A DNA stretch of 24,919 nt from Methanocellales archaeon (GTDB lineage Archaea; Halobacteriota; UBA148): the NCBI GenBank assembly GCA_013415795.1, contig JAAEEL010000031.1, positions 1-24,919 of the forward strand. Reading direction: 5' to 3'. The notes under the pieces are model-generated. The model had not been told where the DNA came from. It did not search any database and saw only the letters and a list, made by a program, of their open reading frames with translations. A program made the position numbers and the translations under genes. Shown here piece by piece: positions 6,527-13,596 of the stretch. Every line of letters begins with the position of its first letter. Within the stretch, counting starts at the first letter, position 1.

Positions 6527-6912
6527 TACAGCTTTATATTCTCTCTAATTTTTTTATTATATCCCTTATACTTTCTTTGAATTAAAGGAATCCGGATTTA
6601 CTTTAATTTTTCCTTGTGGAGCTTTGTAATAAAATTCGAATCTAAAGTGAGGGTATAACAGGAATTGAGATTTTTACCTAGGTGATTCTGTCGAAGTTGC
6701 TATTGCTTAGATGAATTAGTTCAGAGGTCTTTGGTGGCATTGAAAATACAAATATAAACTCTACAGTACATTTTCAACTCTAAAAATAGAGTTTTATACG
6801 AATAAAAATTGAGTTTGATAGGAGTTAGTTTAAATTTTAGAAGATGTATTCAATTACCGAAATCTTTAAAAAAAAAGATAATATTACCTTACTTTATTGG
6901 GAGGCGATAATT
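6527..6912. other. Intergenic region with T-run and a perfect hairpin
   Basis: No gene supported. A T-run near 6548-6557 can end the upstream transcript. AACTCTA (6776-6782) pairs with TAGAGTT (6787-6793) around AAAA and is followed by more T; related AAACTCTA and GAGTTTGA sequences flank it, so it could be a regulator site or a terminator. Promoter candidates for the next gene are TAGTTTAAATTTTA (about 6827-6840) and TCTTTAAAA (about 6863). Confidence 0.45.
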
Positions 6913-7131
6913 ATGAATGCAGAAGTGATCGATAAATTAGCAGCTTTGATAACTGCGGCCTTTGGATTGGTTGCAGCTCTTGCTTGGAATGATACGATTA
7001 AGGCAATTTTCAAACATTTCTTTGGAACATCAGAGACCATTAGTGCAATGTTAGTATATTCAATTATTGTAACTATCATAGCAGTATTCGCAACAATCCA
7101 AATAGGAAAAGCTGCTGAAAAAGTAAAATAG
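6913..7131 (+). CDS. DUF5654 family small membrane protein
   Basis: Protein of 72 residues with two membrane helices. The sequence DKLAALITAAFGLVAALAWND, then IKAIFKHFFGTSETI and a second helix AMLVYSIIVTIIAVFATIQIG, matches the DUF5654 family of small archaeal membrane proteins as I remember it; function unknown. The frame is open to an ATG at 6844, but GGGAGG (6899-6904) sits eight bases before ATG 6913, and family members begin just before the first helix, so 6913 is the start. It stands alone and is followed by a T-rich terminator. Confidence 0.85.
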   Translation: MNAEVIDKLAALITAAFGLVAALAWNDTIKAIFKHFFGTSETISAMLVYSIIVTIIAVFATIQIGKAAEKVK

Positions 7132-7132
7132 C

Positions 7133-7158
7133 TTTCTTCTTTTTTCTTTCTTTTTTTC
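7133..7158 (+). terminator. Poly-T terminator after DUF5654
   Basis: Immediately after the stop codon there are consecutive T-runs (six, then seven T) separated by single C, the usual archaeal termination signal. Confidence 0.7.
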
Positions 7159-7291
7159 TGTATTTTCAAAAAAAAACTCTGCGGAAAGTCGAACTAAAAT
7201 TAAAACCAGATACAGTGATATGACAACAATTTAAATTTTTAGTTATGTTTAATATCGCTAAAATCAAATGACTTCAAATAGATTATTTGGT

Positions 7292-7328
7292 GCCGATTAA
7301 CATATACTGGAAGTCCTAAATAATCGGC
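7292..7328. repeat. Inverted repeat with perfect 8-bp arms
   Basis: GCCGATTA (7292-7299) and TAATCGGC (7321-7328) are perfectly complementary with a 21-base spacer. It lies in a spacer between two same-strand units and could be an operator, the end of an RNA, or the scar of a lost element. The rest of 7159-7429 shows nothing else I can support. Confidence 0.5.
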
Positions 7329-7429
7329 CATACTCATCTGTGAACTGTAACGCAGAATAGTTCAGTTATATTCGAATTAGATCCAATAATCCGCAAAAAT
7401 TTTTATAATTGATAATACTAAATTTGCAT

Positions 7430-7578
7430 ATGGCAAAATGTCCACACTGCAAACTATAAGTCAATTTTGAAAATTTAAAGATAATCAAAAGGGAACAGGA
7501 TTTTTAAGACAGGATTCGATGTAGGTTTATCCCCACTGTGATTGCATTATTGCAATTAGCAGAGGGGAGTACAGTTAA
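7430..7578 (+). pseudogene. Broken small zinc-ribbon protein
   Basis: ATG at 7430 reads MAKCPHCKL and stops at once. The same frame beyond the stop reads VNFENLKIIKREQDF; a different frame then gives VYPHCDCIIAISRGEYS and a stop at 7576-7578. CPHC at the start and PHCDC near the end are the two halves of a zinc knuckle of the kind found in tiny archaeal zinc-ribbon proteins. At least one stop and one frameshift separate them. TTTTTATAATT (about 7399-7409) is a well placed TATA box, so the promoter survives. Confidence 0.55.
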
Positions 7579-7609
7579 ATTTTTGTAATCCATACAAGTA
7601 CAAAAAAAA

Positions 7610-8017
7610 TTAATAGAATCTTAATAGTGTTTTGTAGGATATAATAGATATCACCAACATTACACATACTAAATAGCTCATAAACAAGTGATAAGGCATT
7701 GTAATTGGTTTTATCCCATCAATGATCATAATTCCAAATGCCAAAATAAAAAAACATAAGAATGTAAACCTTAATGATTTCGCAGCAACAAATTCCATTC
7801 TTTCATCAACTAATTTTTCTTTTTTTGGCACCAATAATCGTACCGTCTCAATAATGATTACAACAAAGCCAATATAGATAAGAAATCCACCTACAGAACC
7901 ATATATTTGGAAATCTGATCTACCTATATTAAAATAATTAGCAGATAATCCAAGTAGTAACATGGCTAACCCAAAGGTATACATTACAGTTGCCCTTGTT
8001 TTGTTTTTCATTTGCAT
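7610..8017 (-). CDS. DUF2178 family membrane protein
   Basis: Protein of 135 residues with four predicted membrane helices in two pairs (about 10-28, 38-63, 82-101 and 110-130), separated by the charged loop VPKKEKLVDERMEFVAAKS. The DERM/EFVAAKS loop and the four-helix plan, next to an XRE regulator, are typical of DUF2178 proteins. The frame is open upstream, but AGGAGGT overlaps the regulator's stop codon and points to the ATG at 8017 (MQMKNK) or 8011. It lies 16 bases after the regulator gene and should be co-transcribed and controlled by it. Function unknown; a membrane partner of the regulator is an inference from the recurring pairing. Confidence 0.8.
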   Translation of the reverse strand: MQMKNKTRATVMYTFGLAMLLLGLSANYFNIGRSDFQIYGSVGGFLIYIGFVVIIIETVRLLVPKKEKLVDERMEFVAAKSLRFTFLCFFILAFGIMIIDGIKPITMPYHLFMSYLVCVMLVISIISYKTLLRFY

Positions 8018-8033
8018 TTGTATTTCATACCTC

Positions 8034-8231
8034 CTAAATGCCAAACAAATCTTCAACTTTACATTTGAAGTGATTAGCAAATTTCAATGCAAGTTCTAGG
8101 GAAGGGACATATCTTCCATTTTCTATTGATATTATCGTTTGTCTTGTCACGCTAACTTTGTCAGCCAGTTTTTCTTGGCTTAATCCAGCGTTTTTTCTGA
8201 ACGTCCTTAAATTGTTCTTTGCTAATGACAT
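8034..8231 (-). CDS. XRE-family helix-turn-helix regulator
   Basis: Protein of 65 residues, essentially one DNA-binding domain: NLRTFRKNAGLSQEKLADKV, then SVTRQTIISIENGRYVPSLE and ALKFANHFKCKVEDLFGI. This is the Cro/C1-type fold in the short form common in archaea and Firmicutes as partner of DUF2178-like membrane proteins. The open frame extends 30 codons upstream through the operator and promoter, so the ATG at 8231 is the real start. Its own promoter carries two 16-bp operator copies over the TATA box, implying autorepression. Confidence 0.88.
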   Translation of the reverse strand: MSLAKNNLRTFRKNAGLSQEKLADKVSVTRQTIISIENGRYVPSLELALKFANHFKCKVEDLFGI

Positions 8232-8234
8232 TTT

Positions 8235-8275
8235 GTAAAGTCTACTATACGTAAAGTATACTTTACTATATAAAA
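8235..8275 (-). promoter_or_regulatory. XRE promoter: TATA box overlapped by two abutting operators
   Basis: GTAAAGTATACTTTAC at 8251-8266 is a perfect 16-bp palindrome. Directly next to it, 8235-8250 (GTAAAGTCTACTATAC) is a degenerate copy. The minus-strand TATA box GTTTTATATAG (about 8265-8275) abuts the palindrome, and the expected start of transcription (about 8240-8245) falls in the second copy. A repressor bound here would block both TBP/TFB and polymerase. Confidence 0.8.
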
Positions 8276-8701
8276 CTTTCGATTTTTGAGGCAGATTTTT
8301 AGCACTAAACTCAAACGACATATAAAGTTTTATTGATAAAAGAAGTCTTTGAAGACATAGTAGAGAAATCTTTGATTTTGCTTTTTGTATGGTTTATGCA
8401 ACTTTAAGGTCAAAAATCAAGAGAAGATTTTTGAGTCGAAAGAATGGAAGTTATTTTTTATTATTCTTCTACCATAAATGAACTAAACAGAAAAATATCG
8501 CCTAAAATATCGACTAAAAATTTATATGAACACAAACTTCCATAATAAATCTGATAAATGCGAAAAATACAATGATACTAAATAGAACGTTATTTAGATA
8601 CCTTCATTTTACGTCAGTCAATAAAACGGCAAAATAAAAAAAATGAACTAATTAGTCATCTTTAGGTACAAAATTAAATCTCGAAATGCTAAATAGTAAA
8701 A
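8276..8701. other. AT-rich spacer without a supported gene
   Basis: I see only short unsupported ORFs (for example 30 codons at 8391-8483, rich in K, R and F). The promoter of the small gene at 8702-8860 lies on the far side, so this region separates two divergent minus-strand units' ends and starts. Confidence 0.4.
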
Positions 8702-8860
8702 TCAAAGATCTTCTTCCTCTGATTTGACTTTGTAGATGGTGTCTTTTAGCTTCTTTTTTCCCTTCATCAAATTATCCAATGGATCTCTTATGGGGGCAAT
8801 GTCTTCCAAAGCTTTTTCTTCATATTTTTCTCTTAGCTTTTTTCGAATGTCTTCTTCCAT
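8702..8860 (-). CDS. Small charged hypothetical protein, 52 residues
   Basis: Reads MEEDIRKKLREKYEEKALED, then IAPIRDPLDNLMKGKKKLKD and TIYKVKSEEEDL. It is very rich in E, K, D and R, probably helical, with no membrane segment or cysteine. AGAGGT lies seven bases before the ATG, and a TATA box (minus-strand TTTTATATATC, about 8892-8902) lies about 35 bases upstream, so a short leader is expected. These signals make it more likely real than a chance ORF. I do not recognise the family. Confidence 0.6.
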   Translation of the reverse strand: MEEDIRKKLREKYEEKALEDIAPIRDPLDNLMKGKKKLKDTIYKVKSEEEDL

Positions 8861-9114
8861 TATTTACCTCTGTTTAAATTATTAGTTAAATGATATATAA
8901 AAGGTGCCATATAGTAAAATGTAGTAGATAAAAATATATAAGAAAAATGTCTTTAAATCATAACATCTTTCGATACTATAGAAAAGTAAAGCTTTAATAC
9001 CCTAATAATGTATCTCATACTAAAAAAACACACAGCATAGAATACATATTACATAAGAATGATAACAGTTACCATACAAAAAATGTAAATTAGAATATGC
9101 TTTTGGGCATTATT

Positions 9115-9621
9115 ATGAAATTAAAAGCCAGACACCACTTAAGAAGTGATTTCAGGGAAAAAATATTGGATAAATTAAAATCCGCCTTTGGATCCGATAT
9201 CGAGCAATTTTTTGTTGACAAAATATTGGAGATAGCTGAAACAGACGAATATGATTTTATACTCGTAAATGGAGATCCTATCTTTTTCATGATGGGTGAT
9301 AGACTTTTTCCTACACTAAAAGGTGCACTCAGATTTAAGCCGAAAAGAAATAGAGTAATAGTTGATATGGGCGCTGTTAAATTCGTGTCTAAAGGTGCTG
9401 ACATAATGTGCCCCGGAATTATAGAAGCAGATATTGAGATACAAAAAGGAGATCTGGTCATTATATCGGACGAGGTTCACGGAAAGCCCATAGCAATAGG
9501 GATAGCATTGATCTCTGGAGAAGAAATGATGTCTAACAAAGGAAAAGCAATTAAATCTGTTCATCACGTGGGCGATAAAATATGGAAATTTGACGTATCG
9601 GAAACAAGTTTAAATACCTAA
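9115..9621 (+). CDS. PUA-domain RNA-binding protein, archaeal MCT-1-like
   Basis: Protein of 168 residues from the ATG at 9115. The N-terminal ~75 residues (KARHHLRSDFREKILDKLKS…) form the pre-PUA (DUF1947-type) domain. The C-terminal ~85 residues are a PUA fold: RVIVDMGAVKFVSKGADIMC, PGIIEADIEIQKGDLVIISD and KPIAIGIALISGEEM. The domain order matches archaeal homologues of MCT-1/Tma20, which in eukaryotes act with DENR in translation re-initiation and ribosome recycling. A GTG/ATG-type alternative start 18 bases upstream (9097) is possible, but the conserved sequence begins at MKLKARHH. It is probably expressed together with, or just ahead of, sepF, whose TATA box overlaps its 3' end. Confidence 0.87.
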   Translation: MKLKARHHLRSDFREKILDKLKSAFGSDIEQFFVDKILEIAETDEYDFILVNGDPIFFMMGDRLFPTLKGALRFKPKRNRVIVDMGAVKFVSKGADIMCPGIIEADIEIQKGDLVIISDEVHGKPIAIGIALISGEEMMSNKGKAIKSVHHVGDKIWKFDVSETSLNT

Positions 9622-9650
9622 CAAATCCATATCGGTAAGAGGTGATTGCT

Positions 9651-10025
9651 TTGTCAAAGTTTATAGATAAATTGATTAAAGCCAAAAAATCAGAAGCAAT
9701 AGGTGACGATGATTTCGTGGACATCGGACAATATGAAGAGATATTAGAAAAGGATGTGCCCGCAGAAATGTATGTCAGGGTTGCACAACTGACAACCCAA
9801 AACGAACTTCCAGAACTAAAAAAGGAAGTATATGATGGAAACATATTGATGATAGATATCTCTCACATAAAAAGTGATAAGTCAATGTCTGAGAGGGCTG
9901 TGAGAGATCTTAAACAAGTAGCTGTGGACGTTCACGGGGATATCGCTGGTGTAGGGGAGAACCAGATAATAGTGACTCCGACTGGTATTAGGATAGACCG
10001 GACAAAGATCATTGGCAAGTATTAA
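9651..10025 (+). CDS. sepF: SepF, archaeal cell-division protein
   Basis: Protein of about 124 residues. SepF anchors FtsZ to the membrane in archaea lacking FtsA. The N-terminal SKFIDKLIKAKK is a likely amphipathic membrane-targeting helix, followed by an acidic linker (IGDDDFVDIGQYEEI) and the SepF (DUF552) core with MYVRVAQLTTQNELPELKKE, GNILMIDISHIKSDK and the C-terminal strand NQIIVTPTGIRIDR. The frame opens with GTG at 9642, but AGAGGTGA (9638-9645) is ideally spaced for TTG 9651, which also starts exactly at the amphipathic helix; I prefer TTG. TATA-like AGTTTAAATA is at about 9607-9616. Confidence 0.88.
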   Translation: MSKFIDKLIKAKKSEAIGDDDFVDIGQYEEILEKDVPAEMYVRVAQLTTQNELPELKKEVYDGNILMIDISHIKSDKSMSERAVRDLKQVAVDVHGDIAGVGENQIIVTPTGIRIDRTKIIGKY

Positions 10026-10522
10026 GTAAAGTAAACCAATTTAATAATTGTAAATGGTGCTTACACAAATTTATTTGAATTCAAGATAATCATCGATGTT
10101 TAGTCCGGCATATTTTTATGGAGTTGCTAGATAAGACTTGCACGGATAAGACATAAGTTATCTAAATAAACAAAAAAAACCATTTGATACGGCGTCTATG
10201 TATAGTTGTAGCTTTTGTTAGTACAACCTCGGTCTATGAAAAATCGTGAATAGTGAATATGCAATAATTACTTCCAGTCTATCTTCAAAATTTTTTGGTT
10301 TGGCCTACTTGGGAGTAATTTTATCCATCACAAACGAGCTGGTTCATGCCTTTTTTTCTAGATATCTTAAACACTTATGATTAGATGTGCCTCTGAAGCA
10401 CTTAATTTGACACTCATATTAACAAACTCTTAGCAAACATTTTAAAAGATTGTTTTCAAATCCCAACTGAAATCGAGAATGAATGTTAATTAAACATACA
10501 CATATAAGCCATTTTTTTCAAC
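10026..10522. other. Long spacer between convergent sepF and purM
   Basis: No full gene. The only notable content is the 44-residue hydrophobic ORF listed at 10246-10380. Otherwise AT-rich sequence with several T-runs that may end the two convergent transcripts. Confidence 0.4.
10246..10380 (+). pseudogene. Hydrophobic fragment, weakly VKOR-like
   Basis: A GTG at 10246 opens 44 residues: NSEYAIITSSLSSKFFGLAY, then LGVILSITNELVHAFFSRYL. The pattern SEYA…SSL.SKFFG…LAYLGVI resembles the region after the first helix of vitamin K epoxide reductase-like membrane proteins, but the family's cysteines are absent and the rest of the protein is missing. Chance or a gene remnant are both possible. Confidence 0.22.
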
Positions 10523-11512
10523 CTATTTGATAACAATATCTTTAACTGTAATACCCTTCTCGACGACTTCTCCAACTATTTTGCTGTCTGTGATCCTTGA
10601 CGCCTTTTTTGCTTCCTTTTCCGAAAGAATCACTAAGAACCCCATACCCATGTTAAAAGTTCTATACATCTCAAGATCACTTATTTCGCCTTCTTTTTGC
10701 AGAAATTTAAAAATATCATTAGGAGCTAATGGACTGTCAAATCTAAATCCTTTGGGGAGCCGATTCAATTTTAGTAATCCACTACCAGTAATATGTGCCA
10801 ATCCATGTACATCAAAATTCTTTATTAAGTCTAACACTTCGATATAGATACGTGTTGGAGTTAGTAGCTCTTCACCTATGTTTTTTTGAGGATTTGGTGG
10901 AAATGGGTCCTCATAAGAGTAGGCAGAGTTCTCAATGACTTTTCTTGCAAGTGTCAGCCCATTACTATGTATTCCTGAACTTTGAAAGCCAAGGATAGAA
11001 TCGCCTATCTCGACTTTTTCTCCAGTAATTATTCGTTCTTTTGAAACCAAACCAACACAAGTTCCAGCCAAATCAAATCCATTAATTATTTCTGGCAGCG
11101 TTGCAAGCTCACCCCCCACGACAGATATGTTTGAAATTTCTGCCCCACTTTGAAGCCCAATTCCAATCTGTTCGGTTATTTTTTCATTCGGATGGCTCAT
11201 GGCAAGATAATCCACAAAGGCTAGGGGTTCTGCCCCTATCGCGAGAAGGTCATTCACGTTCATCGCTATGCAGTCGATTCCAACAGTATCCCATTTTTTT
11301 ATGGCGCTGGCGATAAGTGCCTTAGAACCGATACCATCAGTGGTGATCGCTAGAGCAAATTCTCCTAAGTCTATTAAACCTGCATAATGGCCTATGCCAA
11401 TTAAAGGGGCACCTATACCCTTTCTTTTAAACGTTAGATGATTGGATAACGCTTTTATAGCCTTGTTTTCTTTGAATATGTCGACACCAGATCCAGAATA
11501 AGTCATATTCAT
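10523..11512 (-). CDS. purM: Phosphoribosylformylglycinamidine cyclo-ligase (AIR synthetase)
   Basis: Protein of 329 residues, the normal length. It makes aminoimidazole ribotide from FGAM using ATP, the fifth step of purine synthesis. Family marks include MTYSGSGVDIFKE at the start, ITTDGIGSKALIA, DCIAMNVNDLLAIGAEPLAF, the glycine-rich VVGGELATLPE, SSGIHSNGLTLARKV and HITGSGLLKLNRLPKG, then NMGMGFLVIL near the end. Its ATG overlaps the lysC stop as ATGA, so translation is coupled to the upstream aspartokinase gene, an odd metabolic pairing (amino acid and purine) but a tight one. PurA, a later purine enzyme, is encoded elsewhere in the window. Confidence 0.95.
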   Translation of the reverse strand: MNMTYSGSGVDIFKENKAIKALSNHLTFKRKGIGAPLIGIGHYAGLIDLGEFALAITTDGIGSKALIASAIKKWDTVGIDCIAMNVNDLLAIGAEPLAFVDYLAMSHPNEKITEQIGIGLQSGAEISNISVVGGELATLPEIINGFDLAGTCVGLVSKERIITGEKVEIGDSILGFQSSGIHSNGLTLARKVIENSAYSYEDPFPPNPQKNIGEELLTPTRIYIEVLDLIKNFDVHGLAHITGSGLLKLNRLPKGFRFDSPLAPNDIFKFLQKEGEISDLEMYRTFNMGMGFLVILSEKEAKKASRITDSKIVGEVVEKGITVKDIVIK

Positions 11513-12912
11513 CTTTCGACACCCAGTTTGAACTCATCATGTAATTCTCTTACAGCCTTCTGTGAATCAGCCTTATTTACAACAAAAGATATGTTAGCCT
11601 CGGAAGAACCTTGAGATATCATCATGATATTTGCTCCAATTCTACCTAGTGCAGTGAATACGCGGCCAGCTACACCCGGAATTCCAGCCATACCATCACC
11701 AACAACCGCAATAACGCAGATGTTTTTATCATAGAATATGTCCTTTACTATATTTTCAGTAAATTCTGTCTTTAGCGCATTGAGTGATAAATCCAATTGT
11801 GATTCGTCTACAACCAGCGATATGTTCGCCTCGGACGAACTTTGAGAGATCATCATGATATTTGCTCCAATTCTACCTAGTGCAGTGAATACGCGGCCAG
11901 CTACACCCGGAATTCCAGCCATACCTGATCCACTAATATGGATCAGTGCGACGTTTCGGATCAATGTCACAGCCTTTATTATATCTTTGATCTCTTCATG
12001 AGAATTTACTATCAGAGTTCCAGGATGATCTGAATTAAAAGTATTCCTAACACGGACTGCAATCCCCTTTTTTATGGCAGGCTCTATGGTTTTAGGGTGG
12101 AGTACTTTTGCTCCAAAGTAGGAGAGTTCCATTGCTTCCAAGTAAGATATTGTAGGTAACGTTCTTGCATCAGAAATTATCCTCGGATCGGATGTCATGA
12201 TTCCGTTAACATCAGTCCATATCCAGATCTCATCAGCATCTATTGCAGCCCCTATGAGTGAGGCAGTATAATCAGAGCCGCCCCTGCTCAATGTCGTGAT
12301 GATTCCCTTGTCATCCGCTGCCACAAATCCTGTTATAACTGGAATGGTCTGTTTCTGCAGTAATGGAGAGATTCTCTCTTTGACTTTAATATCAGTCATA
12401 TCCAAAAGCGGTCTTGCATTTTTGAAATTGCTATCGGTTACTATACCAGCATCTCCGCCCGTTAGTGTTACAGAACTTAAATTCATCGATTTTAGTGAAG
12501 CCGAAAGAATTGGAGCCGAAAGTCTCTCTCCAAATGATGATATATAATCGTTTGATCGAGCTGTAAGTTCTCTTAGATGACATATACTAATCAAGGCATT
12601 CTCTAGATCTTTCAGTCTTGCATTCAACTCTTCAACTACAGCTTTTAATTCCTCCCCAGCAATCGCCTCCTTAGCAACTGAATAATGCCTTTCCTTGATA
12701 TTTTTCATGAATGACCTGACATCACTTGTTTTACCATCTTCTGAGGCTTTTTTGGCTATTTTCTCTAATTGGTCGGTCACACCAGACAGAGCTGAAACCA
12801 CTACAATGACCTCATTTTTTGCATCATAGAATCTCTTTATCAGCGATGCTACATTTTTTATCTTTGATCCATCCGCTACGGATGTACCACCGAATTTCAT
12901 GACAATTCTCAT
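11509..12912 (-). CDS. lysC: Aspartokinase with tandem ACT domains
   Basis: Protein of 467 residues. It phosphorylates aspartate, the committed step to lysine, threonine and methionine. The kinase domain begins MKFGGTSVADGSKIKNVASL and includes SFGERLSAPILS, LTGGDAGIVTDSNF and TLSRGGSDYTASLIGAAIDAD, with DVNGIMTSDPRI. Two ACT domains follow (about 325-390 and 403-467), which normally bind feedback inhibitors. Each starts G-x-GMAGIPGVAGRVFTALGR followed by IGANIMMISQxSSEANIS, and the two are nearly identical in protein and in DNA (77 identical bases), which is unusual. Start ATG 12912 is preceded by a 15-bp duplication. The gene is the first of an operon with purM. Confidence 0.95.
   Translation of the reverse strand: MRIVMKFGGTSVADGSKIKNVASLIKRFYDAKNEVIVVVSALSGVTDQLEKIAKKASEDGKTSDVRSFMKNIKERHYSVAKEAIAGEELKAVVEELNARLKDLENALISICHLRELTARSNDYISSFGERLSAPILSASLKSMNLSSVTLTGGDAGIVTDSNFKNARPLLDMTDIKVKERISPLLQKQTIPVITGFVAADDKGIITTLSRGGSDYTASLIGAAIDADEIWIWTDVNGIMTSDPRIISDARTLPTISYLEAMELSYFGAKVLHPKTIEPAIKKGIAVRVRNTFNSDHPGTLIVNSHEEIKDIIKAVTLIRNVALIHISGSGMAGIPGVAGRVFTALGRIGANIMMISQSSSEANISLVVDESQLDLSLNALKTEFTENIVKDIFYDKNICVIAVVGDGMAGIPGVAGRVFTALGRIGANIMMISQGSSEANISFVVNKADSQKAVRELHDEFKLGVER
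11618..11925 (-). repeat. 77-bp identical direct repeat inside lysC (the two ACT domains)
   Basis: Bases 11618-11694 and 11849-11925 are identical over 77 positions, 231 bases apart, in the same frame and the equivalent part of each ACT domain. Sequence on either side diverges normally (for example the flanks encode QGSSEANISFVV and QSSSEANISLVV with synonymous changes). Such sharp edges suggest recent gene conversion rather than an old duplication. Confidence 0.93.
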
Positions 12913-12939
12913 TGATCATCACTTCATTGATCATCACTT
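12910..12939 (-). repeat. Tandem 15-bp duplication of the lysC start region
   Basis: On the minus strand AAGTGATGATCAATG occurs twice in a row; the second ATG is the lysC start (12912). The first ATG (12927) would read ATG AAG TGA, a two-codon ORF. Candidate TATA boxes are minus-strand ACATATAAG (about 12936-12946) and TTTATATTG (about 12965-12973); only the distal one would place both copies in the mRNA. Confidence 0.8.
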
Positions 12940-13050
12940 ATATGTAATACGTTGCTAGACGACAATATAAATGGTTCTAATGATGGTAGAGAGATATAGA
13001 TAAGATTTTGCACATATCGGCATCACGGCTTATACGATTATCATGAGGAA

Positions 13051-13296
13051 TTATGCTTTTTTTATCTCAGTTAAGAATTTTTCTTTCTTCAATGACAATA
13101 ACTGGAAAAATTTAACGCTGCTAGGATAAGTTAAGGATGTCATAAGACCTAGATCATGCAATAAACCATTTAGGATATTTTTCACAATTATAACCCTGAC
13201 CTTCTGACTACTATTGAAGTTTGGTCCAGAAAAAAAGGATCGAACTATGCAACGAGAGTAATGGCACCCATATAAGCAAAGCAGAAGGTATTCCAA
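13051..13296 (-). other. Doubtful ORF or gene remnant in the lysC upstream spacer
   Basis: The spacer 12940-13398 has no recognisable gene. This 81-codon frame has an unconvincing N-terminus, but its last ~50 residues (KVRVIIVKNILNGLLHDLGL, then MTSLTYPSSVKFFQLLSLKK and EKFLTEIKKA) have the composition of a real helical protein end. There is no SD or TATA box at its ATG. A decayed gene end is likelier than an active gene. An orphan TATA-like AATATTA with the TAGTTCACAT element lies nearby on the plus strand at 13296-13318. Confidence 0.25.
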
Positions 13297-13398
13297 ATAT
13301 TAGCAGTATAGTTCACATAAAAAGAATATTAGATATTTATATCTTTGCACTACCAACCTTTTATACATTTAGAGGTAGAAATGCTATTCCTACCTACT

Positions 13399-13596
13399 TT
13401 AATACAAGCTAATATTAATCCAAGCTAATATAATCGATTTTATAAGGTACGGTAGAAATGCTCCAATAAATCCAATTCCTGCGAATAAATAGAACAGAAA
13501 AAGAAAACAATATGTCCAGTCAATTATGCTACTATGATTTTTTTTTATTTTCGTACCACTATTATAACCACTATTATATATTATCATCAAGCCCAT
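13399..13596 (-). CDS. Possible small membrane protein at the end of the traB operon
   Basis: A 65-codon frame whose ATG overlaps the 3' end of the traB gene by ten bases. It starts with a YNSGYNSG duplication and a basic stretch (TKIKKNHSS), then two closely spaced hydrophobic segments (WTYCFLFLFYLFAGIGFIGA and FLPYLIKSIILAWINISL). The overlap suggests translational coupling, but no family is recognised, and the AT-rich repeats (AAGCTAATAT twice just after it) could also yield a chance hydrophobic ORF. Confidence 0.3.
   Translation of the reverse strand: MGLMIIYNSGYNSGTKIKKNHSSIIDWTYCFLFLFYLFAGIGFIGAFLPYLIKSIILAWINISLY

Noticed and set aside
12910..12939. GTGATGA motifs as a box C/D guide RNA
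   Set aside because: There is no CTGA D box at suitable spacing, and the motifs arise from a 15-bp duplication at a start codon.
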